Source of the DNA: Allostella vacuolata
Lineage (GTDB): Bacteria; Pseudomonadota; Alphaproteobacteria; ATCC43930; Allostellaceae
Direction of reading: 5' to 3'
Assembly (NCBI GenBank): GCA_006739055.1
Contig: AP019702.1
Span: forward strand, 4,613,388-4,677,387
Length of the DNA stretch: 64,000 nt
The position numbers were made by a program, and so were the translations under genes. Shown one piece after another: positions 45,888 to 53,910 of the stretch. The notes below the pieces were generated by a model, which was given only the letters and a program-made list of their open reading frames with translations, made no database searches and was not told the origin of the DNA. The stretch's first letter is position 1; each line of letters begins with the position of its first letter.

Positions 45888-48514
45888 CAGATGACCCCAT
45901 CTTCGGCGAGCCTGGCGATGGCGGCGGTCGAGTAGCCGAGCAACTCGCCCAGCACATACTCGTTGTCCTCGCCATAGCAGGGCGCGCCGCGATCGATCGG
46001 CCCGCCCGCATGGGTCGGGGTCCGGCTCAGCTTCATCGGCAGTTCCGGCACCGGCCAGGTGCCGATCTTGGTGCCGGTGATCTCCGTCATCCAGTCGAGC
46101 GCCGCCAGCTGCGGATCGTTGTCGCAGCGGTCGGCCGCCGTCTGGCAGACCCCCGCCGGGACGCCGGCCGCCTGGAGCGCATACATGCACGCATAGGGCT
46201 CCTGGGTCCGGGTCCACGATCCGACCGCCTGCTCCAGCGCATCCTGGTTGGCAAGCCGCGCCGCCAGGGTGACGAAGCGGTCGTCAGCCAGCCATTCCGG
46301 ACGCCCGGCCACCTGCGCCAGCCCCGCCCATTCGGCGTCGGTGAAGCAGGCGATGGCGATCCAGCGATCCTCGCCCGCGCAGCGGAAGGCGCCATGCGGG
46401 GCGGCCGGCTTGTAGGGCGAGCGGTTGCCGTAGCGGGTCCAGGGGCGGCCGTTGGCCGACCAGTCGAGCGTCGCCGCACCCGCCAGGAAGATCCCGGATT
46501 CGCATTGCGATGAGTCGATCCACTGCCCCTCGCCGGTCCGCGCGCGATGGTAGACGGCGCCGATGATCGCCATGGCGAAGCCGTAGGCGCCCACCCAGTC
46601 GAGGTAGGAATAGCCCCAGCCGACCGGCATCGCCGGCTCCGGCAGGCCCGACATGTCGGAGGTGCCGGCAAAGGCGGCCGCCACCGGGCCGATGGTGCGG
46701 AAGCGGCCATACTGGCCGATGCTGCCCATGCCCGACTGCTGGACGTAGATGATGTCCGGCTTGATCGATTTCATGACATCGTAGCCGAGCCCCAGCCGGT
46801 CGAGCACGCCCGGCGAGAAGCCTTCGGCGACGACGTCGGAGATAGCGACCATGCGCCGGGCGATCTCCAGTCCCTCGGGGTGGCGGATGTTGAGCGACAG
46901 GCCGCGCTTGCCGGCGTTCTTGTTGTTGAACTGGCCGCCCATGTCCGGGTCCTTAACCCCCGGCAGGGGCGCGGTCGCCGCCTGCCGCGCGGCGCGGCCG
47001 CCGATCGGCGCCATGGCTGCCAGGCGCGTGTCGGGGTTCTCCTTCCACTCGACCTTGATCGATTCGGCGCCGAGACCGGCCAGCAGGCGGGTGCCGCCGG
47101 CCGATGCCAGGAACCAGGAGAAATCGAAGATGCGGATATTCTGCAGCGCGAACGGCGTGCCGTGGCGCGACAGCGTCGGCGCGTCGGCAGGCGCCGTCGT
47201 GCGCGGCCGGGGCTCGACCTTCGGCCGTTTCGCCGCCGCCAGGACCGCCTCGCCGTCCTCGTCCAGCCGCGGTGCCCGGCGGCCGACCTGCCAGCTGGTG
47301 GCGTCGCTCAGCCACTTGCTGCTGGCGTAGCGGAACGCGCGGCCCTCTTCGGGGTGGTCGACGTCGGCGAAGGTCTGCCGCATCAGCCAATGCGGATCGA
47401 GCGCGTTCTCGTGCGGCTTGCGCAGGGGCGCCCACAGCAGGCCGGCGTCCTGCGCCGCGCGCCACGGCAGGTTCTCGTAGGTGTGCGCGCGGACGAAGCG
47501 GTGGGCCACCTCCAGCGCGTGGGCCGTCTTCTCGTCGGTCGGCGACGACCCGGGGATGTTGCGCGCCCGGAGGTCGGCCTCTCCGCTCGGCGCCTGCAGG
47601 TCGGCCGCCATGCCGTAGCCGGCCAGGAAGGGCGTCGCCTTGGCCTGGTCGCGCGGGGTGACGCCGGCGGTGATGCACCAGCGGCCGTCCTTGGTGATGC
47701 CGATATAGGGCACCCGGTTCGGGTTCTCCGAGGCGTGGCGGCAGGTCTGGCGATAGACCGGCGCCCGCCGCATGACCCAGGACATGACGTCGATCTCGGT
47801 GTTCTTCGACACCGCCTCGTGGATGGCGCAGGACACGTCCTGACCCTCGCCGGTCGCCTCGCGGTGGATCAGGGCCGCGATGATGGCGATGGTCAGCTGC
47901 TCGCCCGCGATGTGGTAGGCGTGCCAGGCCTGCGGGGCGATCGGCGGCAGGTCGTAGCGCCCTTGCGGATCCGAATCGTAGCCGCAGTTCATCATGATCC
48001 CGCCCAGCGCCAGGTGGATCAGGTCGGACGCCTTGAAGTCCCGCCACGGGCCGGTGTCGCCGAACGGCGTGATTCGCGCGGTCAGGAGGCGGGGAAAGCG
48101 CGCCCGCAGGCCTGCGGCGTCATGGCCGACCTTGCGGTCGAGCTCGCCGCAGGTGCCGTCCAGCAGGATGTCGGCACCGTCCAGCAGTTCCAGGAACGCC
48201 GTCTCGCCCGCGTCGCCATCGAGGTCGAGCACGGCCGACTTCTTGGCCCGGTTGTAGTACCAGAAATAGATCGAGCGCTCGGGATCGGGCGTATCGCCGA
48301 GGAACGGCCCGATCCGGCGCGTGCTGTTGCCGCCCGGCGGCTCGACCTTGACCACCTCGGCACCCAGCCCGGCCAGGAGCAGGCCCACATAGTCGCTGCG
48401 CTCGTCCCCGAGCTCGATCACGCGCAAGCCCGCGAGGATGCCCGGCTTGGCCGCCGCGCCGCTGGGCGCGTCCTCCGGCAGTTCGTCTTGGGCGCGGTTC
48501 TCCGTCCGTGTCAT
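45887..48514 (-). CDS. Tandem CaiB/BaiF-type (family III) CoA-transferase
   Basis: Protein of 875 residues made of two CoA-transferase halves, about 25-430 and 455-875; single enzymes are about 400. The second half has the catalytic Asp at 639 in SYLDWVGAYGFAMAIIGAVY. In the first half the same position, aligned without gaps to HR-x-x-TGEGQ, is Tyr 200 (WHAYHIAGEQLTIAIIAALI), so only the C-terminal half looks able to form the aspartyl-CoA intermediate. Family III enzymes normally work as interlocked dimers, and the fusion may form that pair within one chain. It likely activates an imported carboxylate. GAGAGGAA precedes the ATG. Confidence 0.9.
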   Translation of the reverse strand: MTRTENRAQDELPEDAPSGAAAKPGILAGLRVIELGDERSDYVGLLLAGLGAEVVKVEPPGGNSTRRIGPFLGDTPDPERSIYFWYYNRAKKSAVLDLDGDAGETAFLELLDGADILLDGTCGELDRKVGHDAAGLRARFPRLLTARITPFGDTGPWRDFKASDLIHLALGGIMMNCGYDSDPQGRYDLPPIAPQAWHAYHIAGEQLTIAIIAALIHREATGEGQDVSCAIHEAVSKNTEIDVMSWVMRRAPVYRQTCRHASENPNRVPYIGITKDGRWCITAGVTPRDQAKATPFLAGYGMAADLQAPSGEADLRARNIPGSSPTDEKTAHALEVAHRFVRAHTYENLPWRAAQDAGLLWAPLRKPHENALDPHWLMRQTFADVDHPEEGRAFRYASSKWLSDATSWQVGRRAPRLDEDGEAVLAAAKRPKVEPRPRTTAPADAPTLSRHGTPFALQNIRIFDFSWFLASAGGTRLLAGLGAESIKVEWKENPDTRLAAMAPIGGRAARQAATAPLPGVKDPDMGGQFNNKNAGKRGLSLNIRHPEGLEIARRMVAISDVVAEGFSPGVLDRLGLGYDVMKSIKPDIIYVQQSGMGSIGQYGRFRTIGPVAAAFAGTSDMSGLPEPAMPVGWGYSYLDWVGAYGFAMAIIGAVYHRARTGEGQWIDSSQCESGIFLAGAATLDWSANGRPWTRYGNRSPYKPAAPHGAFRCAGEDRWIAIACFTDAEWAGLAQVAGRPEWLADDRFVTLAARLANQDALEQAVGSWTRTQEPYACMYALQAAGVPAGVCQTAADRCDNDPQLAALDWMTEITGTKIGTWPVPELPMKLSRTPTHAGGPIDRGAPCYGEDNEYVLGELLGYSTAAIARLAEDGVI

Positions 48515-48612
48515 CGACGGTTCCTCTCTTCCATCTTCTGGCTGTGACGGGACCCCGGGGTCCCCTCGCCGGCACGGGCGAGCCGGACCCCGGCCGGACC
48601 CCGGATCGTGGG

Positions 48613-49698
48613 CTATTGCGCCGGCATCGCTTCATCCGGGAGCAGGATGACCTTGTCGGGCGGCATCTGGACCCAGAGCGACTTGCCGGGCGCCCAGGTC
48701 TCGGGCGGGCTCAGCTGGCCGCGCAGCTGGACGTCGCCGACGCTCAGATAGACGTCGGCGATGTTGCCGAGGAAGTAGCTGAGGTCGAGCCGCGCCTGCC
48801 AGGCGTTGGGGCCCTCCGGCCGGTCGATCGACACGCGCAGGTTCTCCGGCCGGCAGATCGCGGTGACCCGCTGCCCCGCCCGGAACCCGGTGTCGGCGCT
48901 GTGCAGCGCCAGCGCGCCGGCCGAGACGGTGGTGCCGCCGTCCGAGCTGCTCGCCACCGTGCCCGGCAGGATGTTGGCGAGGCCGATGAACTCCGCCGCG
49001 AACAAGGATTTCGGGCGCTGGTAAAGCTCGATCGGCCCGCCCATCTGCTCGATGCGGCCGCCGTTCATGAGCACGACGCGGTCGGCGATCACCATCGCCT
49101 CCTGCTGGTCGTGGGTGACGTAGATCGAGGTGATGCCGAGGCGCTGCTGCAGCTGGCGCAGCTCGAAGCGCATTTTTTCCCGAAGCTTGGCGTCGAGGTT
49201 GCTGAGCGGCTCGTCGAACAGCAGCACGCCCGGCTCCAGCACGACGGCGCGCGCCAGCGCCACGCGCTGCTGCTGGCCGCCGGACAGCTGGCTGGCTCCA
49301 CGGTCGCCATACCGCCCGAGCCCGACCAGATCGAGGGCGCGGGCGACGCGGTCGCGGATCTCGGCGGCGGGCAGCTTCTTCAGTTTCAGGCCGAAGGCGA
49401 CGTTCTCGGCCACCGAGAGATGCGGCCAGATCGCATAGGACTGGAAGACCATCCCCATCTCGCGCCGCTCGGGCGGCAGGGCATAGCCGGGGCGCGAGAC
49501 GACCTGGTCGCCAATGCGGATCTCGCCTTCGGCCAGCCCCTCGAGGCCGGCGATGCAGCGCAGCGTCGTCGTCTTGCCGCAGCCGCTCGGGCCCAGAAGG
49601 ACGACGAACTCGCCGTCCGCGATCTCCAGGTCGATGCCGGCCACGGCGACTGCCGGGCCAAAGCGCTTCACCAACCCGCGAATGCTTACTCGCGACAT
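48613..49698 (-). CDS. ABC transporter ATP-binding protein (Fe3+/phosphonate/polyamine type)
   Basis: Protein of 361 residues with complete motifs: Walker A GPSGCGKTTTLRCIAG, signature LSGGQQQRVALARA, Walker B GVLLFDEPLSNLDAKL, switch in YVTHDQQEAMVIAD, then a TOBE domain. It is the only ATPase near the fused permease and binding protein of 50.9-53.7 kb, which lack one, so it should power that importer although it lies in another transcription unit. It is the first gene of the leftward operon, behind a LysR-type box and promoter. Confidence 0.92.
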   Translation of the reverse strand: MSRVSIRGLVKRFGPAVAVAGIDLEIADGEFVVLLGPSGCGKTTTLRCIAGLEGLAEGEIRIGDQVVSRPGYALPPERREMGMVFQSYAIWPHLSVAENVAFGLKLKKLPAAEIRDRVARALDLVGLGRYGDRGASQLSGGQQQRVALARAVVLEPGVLLFDEPLSNLDAKLREKMRFELRQLQQRLGITSIYVTHDQQEAMVIADRVVLMNGGRIEQMGGPIELYQRPKSLFAAEFIGLANILPGTVASSSDGGTTVSAGALALHSADTGFRAGQRVTAICRPENLRVSIDRPEGPNAWQARLDLSYFLGNIADVYLSVGDVQLRGQLSPPETWAPGKSLWVQMPPDKVILLPDEAMPAQ

Positions 49699-49783
49699 CT
49701 CGCGTCAACCTTGTCTTCTTATGGAAGGGGCCGCCTTCGTTTCCATCCCGCGCCCGCCGGCCAGCGCCGGGGATGCGGACAGG

Positions 49784-49812
49784 ATGCTAGGCGTCGGCCG
49801 ACCGCAGGGCAA
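49784..49812 (-). promoter_or_regulatory. Promoter of the ATPase/CoA-transferase operon
   Basis: Minus strand TTGCCC and TAGCAT with a 17-base spacer; start site near 49777, 79 bases before the ATPase ATG. The same spacing and context occur at the binding-protein promoter at 53.8 kb. Confidence 0.6.
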
Positions 49813-49834
49813 AGACAGAGAAAGTATCCTGCTT

Positions 49835-49849
49835 ATGCTGTGGCGGCAT
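49835..49849. promoter_or_regulatory. LysR-type box, copy 1 (ATGCTG-TGG-CGGCAT)
   Basis: A T-N11-A dyad with one mismatch between arms. Its centre is about 65 bases upstream of the predicted start of the ATPase operon, the classic LysR recognition-site position. It sits in a 44-base block (49810-49853) with CAAAGACAG, ATCC, TTATGC and CGGCAT at the same spacing as copy 2, 31 of 44 bases being identical. Confidence 0.7.
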
Positions 49850-49910
49850 GAATGGTGAGTTTGGGCTAGAGTGCCGGGCCCAGAACGGCGCGGACAGGAC
49901 ACGAGCCCCG

Positions 49911-50840
49911 ATGGAGATCAAGGAACTCCGCTATTTCAAGGCGATCGCCGAGCTGAGCAGCTTCTCCAAGGCGGCCGTCCAGCTGCGCATCGCCCAGCCG
50001 GCGCTGAGCCGGCAGATGCAGAAGCTGGAGCGCGACCTGGGCACCGACATCTTCCTGCGCCAGGGGCGCACGATCAGCCTGACCGCGGCCGGAAGGGTCC
50101 TGCTCGGCGAGGTCGACCAGATCCTGCGCCAGCTCGAGCTGACGCGGCTGGCCGTCGTCGGCACGACCAGCCAGGCGACCGGGCACCTGTCGCTCGGCGT
50201 CACCCCGGCCACCGGCCGGCTGCTGGTGCCGCGGCTGCTGGAGCGCTATCGCGAGCGCTGTCCGGCAGTGACCATCCACGTCGTCGAGGGCTTCAGCGGC
50301 TATCTGCATGAATGGCTGGTCAACGGCCGCGCCGACCTTGCCATCCTGCACAATCCCAGCCATTCGCCCGAGCTGGTCATCAAGCCGCTGATCATCGAGG
50401 AGATGCACCTGATCAGCACCGCCGACCGGGCGGAGGCGATGCAGGACAACTACCGGCTCTACGACGCGGCGATGCTGCCGCTGATCCTGCCGCGGCGGCC
50501 GCACAGCCTGCGCAGCCTGATCGAATCCACCTTCGCCGGGCAGCGGCTGCCGACCAGGCCGATCATCGAGGTGGACGGCTACTCGACCCTGAAGGGGCTG
50601 GTGCGCAAGGGACTGGGCTACACCATCATGACCTATGGCAGCGTCGCCGAGGACATCGCCCGCGGCGAGCTGTGCGCCGCCCCGATCCGCCTGCCGACCG
50701 TGGTCTGGACGCTGTCGACGGCCGTGCGCAACGAATTGCGCGGCAATCAGGCGGTGAAGGAGATGCTGGAGCTGATCCAGGAGGAAACCGAGGCCCTGGT
50801 CGAGAAGGGCCTGTGGCGCGGCGAGATCTTCCGCGCCTGA
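49911..50840 (+). CDS. LysR-family regulator, probable activator of the flanking operons
   Basis: Protein of 309 residues. The helix-turn-helix begins at once (MEIKELRYFKAIAELSSFSK, then LRIAQPALSRQMQKLE), followed by the effector-binding domain (HLSLGVTPATGRLLVPRLLE onward). An earlier in-frame ATG would place the LysR box inside the coding region and add 21 residues foreign to the family, so the later ATG is used. It is divergent from the ATPase operon and convergent with the permease gene. Paired boxes at both leftward promoters make it the likely regulator of both; the inducer should be the imported substrate or a CoA derivative. Confidence 0.93.
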   Translation: MEIKELRYFKAIAELSSFSKAAVQLRIAQPALSRQMQKLERDLGTDIFLRQGRTISLTAAGRVLLGEVDQILRQLELTRLAVVGTTSQATGHLSLGVTPATGRLLVPRLLERYRERCPAVTIHVVEGFSGYLHEWLVNGRADLAILHNPSHSPELVIKPLIIEEMHLISTADRAEAMQDNYRLYDAAMLPLILPRRPHSLRSLIESTFAGQRLPTRPIIEVDGYSTLKGLVRKGLGYTIMTYGSVAEDIARGELCAAPIRLPTVVWTLSTAVRNELRGNQAVKEMLELIQEETEALVEKGLWRGEIFRA

Positions 50841-50862
50841 GCGGACGATCCCGCCGCCCCTC

Positions 50863-52626
50863 CTACTTCACCAGCGCCTTCTCGATCTGCACCCGGAAGA
50901 TTGCCCGGGTGACCAGGACCAGGCCCATCATCATCAGGCTCTGGATGACGCCGACGGCGGCGGCGAACTGGTAGTTGCCGGCATCCATGTAGTGCCAGGT
51001 CAGCACCGACAGCACCTGGCTTCGCTGGCTGTAGAGCAGCACCGATGCCGACAGCTCCTTGATGCTCATCAGCATGACGAAGAAGAGGATGGCGATCAGG
51101 GTCGGCTTCAGAAGCGGCATGACGACCTTCTGCACGCTCTGCAGCCCGGTCGCGCCGGACATGCGCGCGCCCTCCGCCAGCTCGGGGTGGATCTGCAGGA
51201 TGGCCGAACGGCTGACGATCACGCCATAGGGCAGGAACTTCGCGACGTAGGCCAGCAGCAGCACCCAGGGCGTGCCGTAGAGCGGCGTCTGGATGTAGAT
51301 CCACAACAGGCCGATGCCGTAGACGAGGCCGGGCACGGCGACCGGCAGCACCCCCATGAAGGCCAGCGACTTGGTGGCGAGGCTCGGCCGGCGCACCTCC
51401 ATGAAGCTGATGAGGAAGCCGGCCAGCACGCAGATGACCGCGCTCGCGACGGCCAGCCAGCTCGTGTTCCACAGGGCCTGGCGCATGCTGGGCAGCGCGA
51501 AGATCTCCCGGTAGTGGTTGAGGGTGAAGAGATCGGCGGTCAGGGCGGGCGCGGTGTACTTCATCACCGAGGACAGCAGGAGCGCCCCGAACGGCAGCAC
51601 GACCGCCGACAGCACATAGACGGCGATCCACAGGATCGCGATCCATTTCCAGCCGCCCAGCGGCAGCGGGTTGCCGCGGAAGCCCTTGCCGGTGATCGTC
51701 ACGAACCGCTCGGCGCGCCGCGTGATCCGGCGCTGCAGCCAGATGCCGAAGATGGTGATCCACAGCAGCAGCGTGCCGGAGGCGGCAGCATGGGCGCGGT
51801 GCACCGGAAAGACCGTCGAATCCTCGTAGATCTTCCATGGCAGGGTGGTGAAGCCGGCGTTGGAGCCGATGATGCCGGGGATGGTGTACATCTCGGCCGC
51901 CAGGATGAAGATCAGCAGGCCGGACGCCACGATCGCCGGCAGGGCGAGCGGCAACGTCACCCGCACCAGGGCCTGGACGGCGGTCGCCCCGTTCATTCGC
52001 GCCGCCTCCTCCAGCGAGGAGTCCATCGCCCGCAGGTTGCCGACCGTGAACAGGTAGGCGAACGGGCAGAAGAAGATCACCATGATCCAGGCGACGCCGC
52101 CGAAGGACCAGATGTTCATGAGCGGCCCGGGATCGAGCCCGACCGTGTTGAGGACGGCCGAGATCGCGCCGTTGATGAAGCCCGTCTTCTCCGACCCCAG
52201 CATGATCCAGGCGATCAGGCCGGTGAAGGGCGACAGAAACAGCGGCGTGATGATCAACAGGTCGATCACCCGCTTGGCGGGCAGGTCGGTGCGCCCGACC
52301 AGCAGCGCCATGGTGACCCCGATCGCCACCGACAGCATGGTGACCAGCACCGCCAGCAGCATGGCGAGCGCCAGGTAGCCCAGATATTCCGAACCCGTAT
52401 AGACGTTGAGCACCGCCTGCAGGCTGCGCTGGGCGCTGAGGCCGACGCGCGTCTCGCGATAGAAGGCGGCATCGACCGTGTAGAGCAGCGGCACGATCGC
52501 CACGATGAAGACGGCGCCGGCCAGGAACAGCCAGAGGATACGCTCGCCGGTCCAGCGCCACAGGAACCCGGGCACCGGGCCGGGCCGCGCCGAAGGCGCG
52601 AGGCCGATGTCGGAAGAAACGGTCAT
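50863..52626 (-). CDS. Fused ABC permease (FbpB/ThiP-like, two modules)
   Basis: Inner-membrane permease of 587 residues with about 12 hydrophobic segments in two copies of the binding-protein-dependent module. Both EAA loops are present: SLEEAARMNGATAVQALVRV and LAEGARMSGATGLQSVQKVV. This double permease is typical of Fe3+, 2-aminoethylphosphonate and thiamine importers. It follows the binding-protein gene by 25 bases on the same strand; the ATPase is encoded in the operon beyond the LysR gene. Confidence 0.93.
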   Translation of the reverse strand: MTVSSDIGLAPSARPGPVPGFLWRWTGERILWLFLAGAVFIVAIVPLLYTVDAAFYRETRVGLSAQRSLQAVLNVYTGSEYLGYLALAMLLAVLVTMLSVAIGVTMALLVGRTDLPAKRVIDLLIITPLFLSPFTGLIAWIMLGSEKTGFINGAISAVLNTVGLDPGPLMNIWSFGGVAWIMVIFFCPFAYLFTVGNLRAMDSSLEEAARMNGATAVQALVRVTLPLALPAIVASGLLIFILAAEMYTIPGIIGSNAGFTTLPWKIYEDSTVFPVHRAHAAASGTLLLWITIFGIWLQRRITRRAERFVTITGKGFRGNPLPLGGWKWIAILWIAVYVLSAVVLPFGALLLSSVMKYTAPALTADLFTLNHYREIFALPSMRQALWNTSWLAVASAVICVLAGFLISFMEVRRPSLATKSLAFMGVLPVAVPGLVYGIGLLWIYIQTPLYGTPWVLLLAYVAKFLPYGVIVSRSAILQIHPELAEGARMSGATGLQSVQKVVMPLLKPTLIAILFFVMLMSIKELSASVLLYSQRSQVLSVLTWHYMDAGNYQFAAAVGVIQSLMMMGLVLVTRAIFRVQIEKALVK

Positions 52627-52651
52627 CGCTCGCCCCTCGACCGGAAGAGCC

Positions 52652-53749
52652 CTACTGGGCCCGGATCAGGTTGATCCAGAAGCCCATGTCCTTGTCGTAC
52701 TGGGCTGCCCAGCGGTCGTAGTCGGGCTCGTAGACCTTGGTGATCGGCTTGTACCAGGGCTCCTTGCGCACGTCGCGCAGGTCTTCCGAGCCGGCCAGCA
52801 GCGGTGCCGAACCGTAGCGCGCCTGGAAGGCGGCGAGGCCGGCCTCGCTGGTGATCCAGTTCTGGAACAGGCGGGCGGCGTTGGGGTGCGGGGCGTGGCT
52901 GGAGACCCCCTGGAAGACCAGGGCGGCGACCGGCGTCGGCTCCGGCCGGACCCAGCGGATCGGCGCGCCCTGGCGCCACCGCGCCATCGCCCCGTTCTCG
53001 AAGCTCCAGTAGGCGAAGTCGACCTCGCCCGCGATCACCCGGTCGAGGACGACCAGCACGTCGGAATAGACGACGGGCTTCTGGGCGGCCAGCTTGCGCA
53101 CGAAGTCCGGCCCGTAGGTGCCCTTCAGCTTGGGGTCCATGAACATGTGCAGTGCCAGGTAGCAGGTGCCGCACTTCTGGGTGGTGACGGCGAAGCGCCC
53201 CTTGAAGCGCGGATCGAGGATCGCCTTCCAGTCGCTGGCCAGCAGCGCCACCTCTTCCGGGGTCACCTTGTTGGCGTTGTAGACGATGGAACTGTCGCTG
53301 ACATATTGGGCATAGGCTGCGGTGCCGAGCCGGGCCTGCGCCGGCAGCCGGTCATGGGACGGCACCTTCCATGATGCCAGGTGCTTCTCCTCGGCAAGCG
53401 ATTCCATCAACGGCCGGTCGGAGATGCTGACCAGGTCGGCCGTGTGCTGCCCGGCCTGCGTCTCCTGCATGAATCGCTGGTACTGCTGCGGGCCGACGAT
53501 GCGGAGCACCTCGACCTTGACGCCGGGATAGGCCTTCTCGAACTCCGTGGCGACCGCCTTCATCGGCTCCAGCGGCGCGCTGATGTACCAGACCAGCTTG
53601 CCTTCCTGTTTGGCGAGCTCCAGCAGCTTCGCCTCGTCGGACGGGTCCGGGAAGGTCTGGGCGGCGGCCGGGGCCGCCAGGAGCGCGACGGCGGCGGCGG
53701 ACACTGCGAATGCCTTGAGGCCGGTGGTGAACCGGCGGATGCATGTCAT
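52652..53749 (-). CDS. ABC substrate-binding protein (Fe3+/2-aminoethylphosphonate family)
   Basis: Periplasmic protein of 365 residues with a Sec signal peptide (LKAFAVSAAAVALLAAPAAA then Q). The fold is that of AfuA/PhnS-type proteins: GKLVWYISAPLEPMKAVATE, NANKVTPEEVALLASDWKAI, GVSSHAPHPNAARLFQNWIT. The Tyr pair used by ferric-binding proteins is not evident at the C-terminus, so an organic ligand is more likely. GGGAG is eight bases before the chosen ATG. It opens the uptake operon behind a LysR-type box; ligand unknown. Confidence 0.9.
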   Translation of the reverse strand: MTCIRRFTTGLKAFAVSAAAVALLAAPAAAQTFPDPSDEAKLLELAKQEGKLVWYISAPLEPMKAVATEFEKAYPGVKVEVLRIVGPQQYQRFMQETQAGQHTADLVSISDRPLMESLAEEKHLASWKVPSHDRLPAQARLGTAAYAQYVSDSSIVYNANKVTPEEVALLASDWKAILDPRFKGRFAVTTQKCGTCYLALHMFMDPKLKGTYGPDFVRKLAAQKPVVYSDVLVVLDRVIAGEVDFAYWSFENGAMARWRQGAPIRWVRPEPTPVAALVFQGVSSHAPHPNAARLFQNWITSEAGLAAFQARYGSAPLLAGSEDLRDVRKEPWYKPITKVYEPDYDRWAAQYDKDMGFWINLIRAQ

Positions 53750-53796
53750 GGCGTATTCTCCCGACTTCTTTTGCACTCGAACGCGAATTGGCCAGC

Positions 53797-53825
53797 ACGG
53801 TATGTCAGCCCCCGCCGCGAGACAA
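53797..53825 (-). promoter_or_regulatory. Promoter of the binding-protein/permease operon
   Basis: Minus strand TTGTCT and TACCGT with a 17-base spacer; start site near 53790, about 40 bases before the ATG. It matches, base for base in layout, the promoter of the ATPase operon. Confidence 0.6.
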
Positions 53826-53847
53826 AGACAGTCGAGGCATCCGATTT

Positions 53848-53862
53848 ATGCCGATCCGGCAT
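53848..53862. promoter_or_regulatory. LysR-type box, copy 2 (ATGCCG-ATC-CGGCAT)
   Basis: Perfect 6-bp inverted repeat with T-N11-A form, centred about 65 bases upstream of the predicted start of the binding-protein operon. It lies in the second copy of the 44-base block (53823-53866) shared with the ATPase operon. Confidence 0.7.
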
Positions 53863-53910
53863 CAATACTGCGGCGAGGGCGGGGCGGACGACCGACGCCG
53901 GCCCGTCCGG

